This document shows, piece by piece, positions 61,646-64,000 of a stretch of DNA of 64,000 bases. The position numbers were made by a program, and so were the translations under genes. The notes under the pieces were generated by a model. It was not told the DNA's origin and made no database searches. It saw only the letters and a program-made list of their open reading frames with translations. Source of the DNA: Trinickia acidisoli (GTDB taxonomy: Bacteria > Pseudomonadota > Gammaproteobacteria > Burkholderiales > Burkholderiaceae); the NCBI RefSeq assembly GCF_017315725.1, contig NZ_JAFLRG010000001.1, forward strand, positions 248,001 through 312,000, read 5' to 3'. Each line of letters starts with the position of its first letter. Within the stretch, counting starts at the first letter, position 1.

Positions 61646-64000
61646 TTACGCCGCGTGCCGCGCCGTCCCGTCGCCGAGCTTGCGCCACTTGGCGAGCAGG
61701 TCGTTCCACTTCACCCGCACGGCCTTCAGATTGTTTTCCTTCACGTGGCCGTAGCCGCGAATGCCGTCCGGCAGGTTCGCGAGTTCGATCGCGAGCGGTA
61801 GATTGTCCGCCTTCAATCCGCCGATCAATTCGCGCACGAGCGCTTCGTATTCGCCGATCAGCGCACGCTCGGTGCGGCGCTCCTCGGTCTTGCCGAATAG
61901 GTCGAGCGCCGAGCCGCGAAGGAACTTCAGCTTCGCGATCAGCTTGAACGCGGACAGCATCCACGGGCCATACTGCTTCTTCACGAGGTGGCCCTTCGCA
62001 TCCTTCTTCGCGAGGAGCGGCGGCGCGAGATGGAAGTTCAGCTTCCAGTCGCCGTCGAACTGCTCCCGCAGTTTCGCGAGGAATGCAGGATCGGTCTGCA
62101 GGCGCGCCACTTCGTACTCGTCCTTGTACGCCATCAGCTTGTACAGATTGCGTGCGACGGCTTCCGTGAGCGGCTCGCTGACGGTGTTGCCGTCGACGAG
62201 TGCGCGTTCGGCCGCGCGTACCGGCGACACGAGCGTTTCATAGCGCTTGGCGTAGGCCGCATCCTGATAGGCGGTCAAAAGCTCGACGCGTTTGGCGATC
62301 AGCGCATCGACCGACTTTTTCGTATGCAGCGAGATGACGGTCGCACCCGCGTCCGGCGTCGGACCGGCCGGCTTGGCCGCACGCTCGACGCTGGCCGGAT
62401 CGTGGGCGGCACGTCGGCCCCACTCGAACGCGGCCAGGTTCTTCTCGACCTGCACGCCGTTCAGTTCGATCGCGCGCACGAGCGAGCGATGCGCAAGCGG
62501 CAGCCATCCGCGTTGCCACGCGTAGCCGAGCACGAACGGGTTCGTATAGATCGCGTCGCCGAGCAGCGCCACGGCGAGGCGGTTGCCGTCGACGAGATCG
62601 ACATGCTCGCCGGCTGCCGCCCGCACGTCCTGCTCGGTGCTCGTGCCCGGGAACGTCCAGTTCGGATTCTTGATGAACTCGGCGGTCGGCGTCTTCGAGC
62701 TGTTGACGACGACGCGCGTTTGATCGACCTTCATCCGCGACGTGCATTCGTCGCCGGCCGTGACGATCGCGTCGCAGCCGATCACGAGGTTCGCCTCGCC
62801 CATCGCGATGCGCGTCGCGTGAATGTCGGCCGGCGCATTGGCGATCTGCACGTGGCTCATCACAGCGCCGCCCTTTTGCGCGAGGCCGGTCACGTCGAGC
62901 ACGGTCACACCCTTTTGCTCGAGGTGCGCGGCCATGCCGAGCAATGCGCCGATGGTCACGACGCCCGTGCCGCCCACACCCGTGACTAGCACGCCGTACG
63001 GGCGGTCGATCTCGGGCAGTGTCGGCTCCGCAATCGCGGGTAGGTCCTCGCTCGCCTTCGCGCCGGCGGCTTTCGGCTTGCGCAACTGGCCGCCTTCCAC
63101 CGTCACGAAGCTTGGGCAGAAGCCCTTCAGGCACGAAAAATCTTTGTTGCAGCTCGATTGGTTGATCTGGCGTTTCGTGCCGAACTCGGTATCGAGCGGT
63201 TCCACCGACAGGCAGTTCGACTGCACCGAGCAGTCTCCGCAGCCCTCGCAGACGGCCTCGTTGATGACGACGCGCCGTGCCGGGTCGGGGAATTCGCCCT
63301 TTTTGCGGCGGCGGCGTTTCTCGGTTGCGCAGGTCTGGTCGTAGATGAGAATCGTCGTGCCTTCGACCTCGCGCAGCTCGCGCTGAACGACGTCGAGCTG
63401 ATCGCGATGATGGATCGTCACGCCCGGCGCAAGCAGGGTCGTGCCGCTATATTTCTGCGGCTCGTCGGTGACGATGACGATTTTCTTCGCGCCCTCGGCC
63501 GCGAGCTGATGCGTGATCTGCGGCACGGTCAGCACGCCGTCGACGGGCTGGCCGCCCGTCATGGCGACAGCGTCGTTGTAGAGAATCTTGTAGGTGATGT
63601 TCGCTTTTGCCGCGATGGCTGCGCGAATCGCGAGCAAGCCCGAATGGAAGTAGGTGCCGTCGCCGAGGTTCGCGAACACGTGCCGCTCGTTCGTGAACGG
63701 TGCCTGGCCCGTCCAGGCGACGCCTTCGCCGCCCATCTGGCTGAACGTGCTCGTATTGCGATCCATCCAGACCGTCATGTAGTGACAGCCGATGCCGGCC
63801 ATCGCGCGCGAGCCGTCGGGCACGTTCGTCGACGTGTTGTGCGGGCAGCCCGAGCAGAACCAGGGCTTGCGCTCCGCCGTGACGCGCGGCTTGGCGAGCG
63901 CCTTCTCCTTCGCCTCGATGACGGCAATGCGCGCCGCGATGCGTGCGCGCACGTCGGAGGGCAGCTCGAACTTTTCGAGCCGAGTCGCGATCGCCTTTGC
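61646..64000 (-). CDS. Fused indolepyruvate:ferredoxin oxidoreductase, 5'-truncated by window edge
   Basis: The frame is open to the last base of the window, so the N-terminus is missing; the 785 codons present correspond to the C-terminal two thirds of a protein usually near 1,190 aa. Seen: TPP-domain text WFCSGCPHNTSTN and GEGVAWTGQAPF, GDGTYFHSGLLAIRAAIAAK; the iron-sulfur region CEGCGDCSVQSNCLSVEP with SSCNKDFSCLKGFCPSF; gamma-domain VLVTGVGGTGVVTIGALLGM. Oxidises indolepyruvate and similar aryl 2-oxoacids to acyl-CoA. Convergent with maeB. Confidence 0.95.
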   Translation of the reverse strand, partial: AKAIATRLEKFELPSDVRARIAARIAVIEAKEKALAKPRVTAERKPWFCSGCPHNTSTNVPDGSRAMAGIGCHYMTVWMDRNTSTFSQMGGEGVAWTGQAPFTNERHVFANLGDGTYFHSGLLAIRAAIAAKANITYKILYNDAVAMTGGQPVDGVLTVPQITHQLAAEGAKKIVIVTDEPQKYSGTTLLAPGVTIHHRDQLDVVQRELREVEGTTILIYDQTCATEKRRRRKKGEFPDPARRVVINEAVCEGCGDCSVQSNCLSVEPLDTEFGTKRQINQSSCNKDFSCLKGFCPSFVTVEGGQLRKPKAAGAKASEDLPAIAEPTLPEIDRPYGVLVTGVGGTGVVTIGALLGMAAHLEQKGVTVLDVTGLAQKGGAVMSHVQIANAPADIHATRIAMGEANLVIGCDAIVTAGDECTSRMKVDQTRVVVNSSKTPTAEFIKNPNWTFPGTSTEQDVRAAAGEHVDLVDGNRLAVALLGDAIYTNPFVLGYAWQRGWLPLAHRSLVRAIELNGVQVEKNLAAFEWGRRAAHDPASVERAAKPAGPTPDAGATVISLHTKKSVDALIAKRVELLTAYQDAAYAKRYETLVSPVRAAERALVDGNTVSEPLTEAVARNLYKLMAYKDEYEVARLQTDPAFLAKLREQFDGDWKLNFHLAPPLLAKKDAKGHLVKKQYGPWMLSAFKLIAKLKFLRGSALDLFGKTEERRTERALIGEYEALVRELIGGLKADNLPLAIELANLPDGIRGYGHVKENNLKAVRVKWNDLLAKWRKLGDGTARHAA

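Noticed and set aside
1..64000. tRNA or rRNA genes, prophage, integron or conjugative element
   Set aside because: No T-loop/acceptor pattern, no rRNA text, no integrase or phage structural genes seen; one IS110 element is the only mobile DNA found.

Overview
The window looks like chromosomal DNA of a GC-rich betaproteobacterium, most likely Burkholderiaceae (Burkholderia, Paraburkholderia, Trinickia or a relative). The reasons are the block pyrE - maeB - fused indolepyruvate:ferredoxin oxidoreductase at the right end, the many LysR/MFS/LysE/EamA accessory genes, an OprB-type porin, an OmpW/lipoprotein pair, and strong codon bias toward G/C-ending codons. No rRNA, tRNA, CRISPR or prophage was seen. 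The assignment rests on remembered family and synteny patterns, not on a search.

Left part (1-8.2 kb): the least familiar DNA. A large protein, open at the window edge, with a beta-rich N-terminal half and long hydrophobic or amphipathic helices, is followed by two tandem paralogous proteins of about 350-375 aa with no signal peptide, then a strong terminator. Next to it, a small membrane protein diverges from a 537-aa protein with a PD-(D/E)XK nuclease-like signature. This part is visibly less GC-rich than the rest and is the best candidate for an undescribed system.

8.4-32 kb: metabolic and regulatory islands, mostly in the regulator-divergent-from-target layout. They are: a flavin disulfide oxidoreductase with a SnoaL-like protein; LysR / type-2 ArgC / MFS symporter with a DctB-DctD-like two-component system and a sigma-54 promoter facing the symporter; RpiR regulator / class III aminotransferase / CMD-family protein; an outer-membrane barrel built from an internal duplication; a sulfotransferase; DUF899-DUF2182 with a divergent regulator; HxlR/SDR; ArsR/DHA2 efflux; and a copper nitrite reductase carrying an extra N-terminal cupredoxin, behind an FNR/NNR-type box.

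32-45 kb: an IS110-family element, mntH, GST-PNPOx with LysR, AraC/EamA, an orphan receiver-Hpt protein, class I fructose-bisphosphate aldolase, and a divergent Nramp-like transporter preceded by two tiny ORFs and a perfect 11-bp inverted repeat.

45-64 kb: OprB porin with a hexanucleotide repeat, Mut7-C RNase, HIBADH-family dehydrogenase, LysE, MFS/LysR, orphan response regulators, OmpW and its lipoprotein, a second type-2 ArgC, a PEBP/YbhB protein, and the housekeeping block pyrE, maeB and ior (the last cut by the window end). A short motif, TTAGGA-NN-CCGAA, recurs four times across the window on both strands, inside and outside genes.
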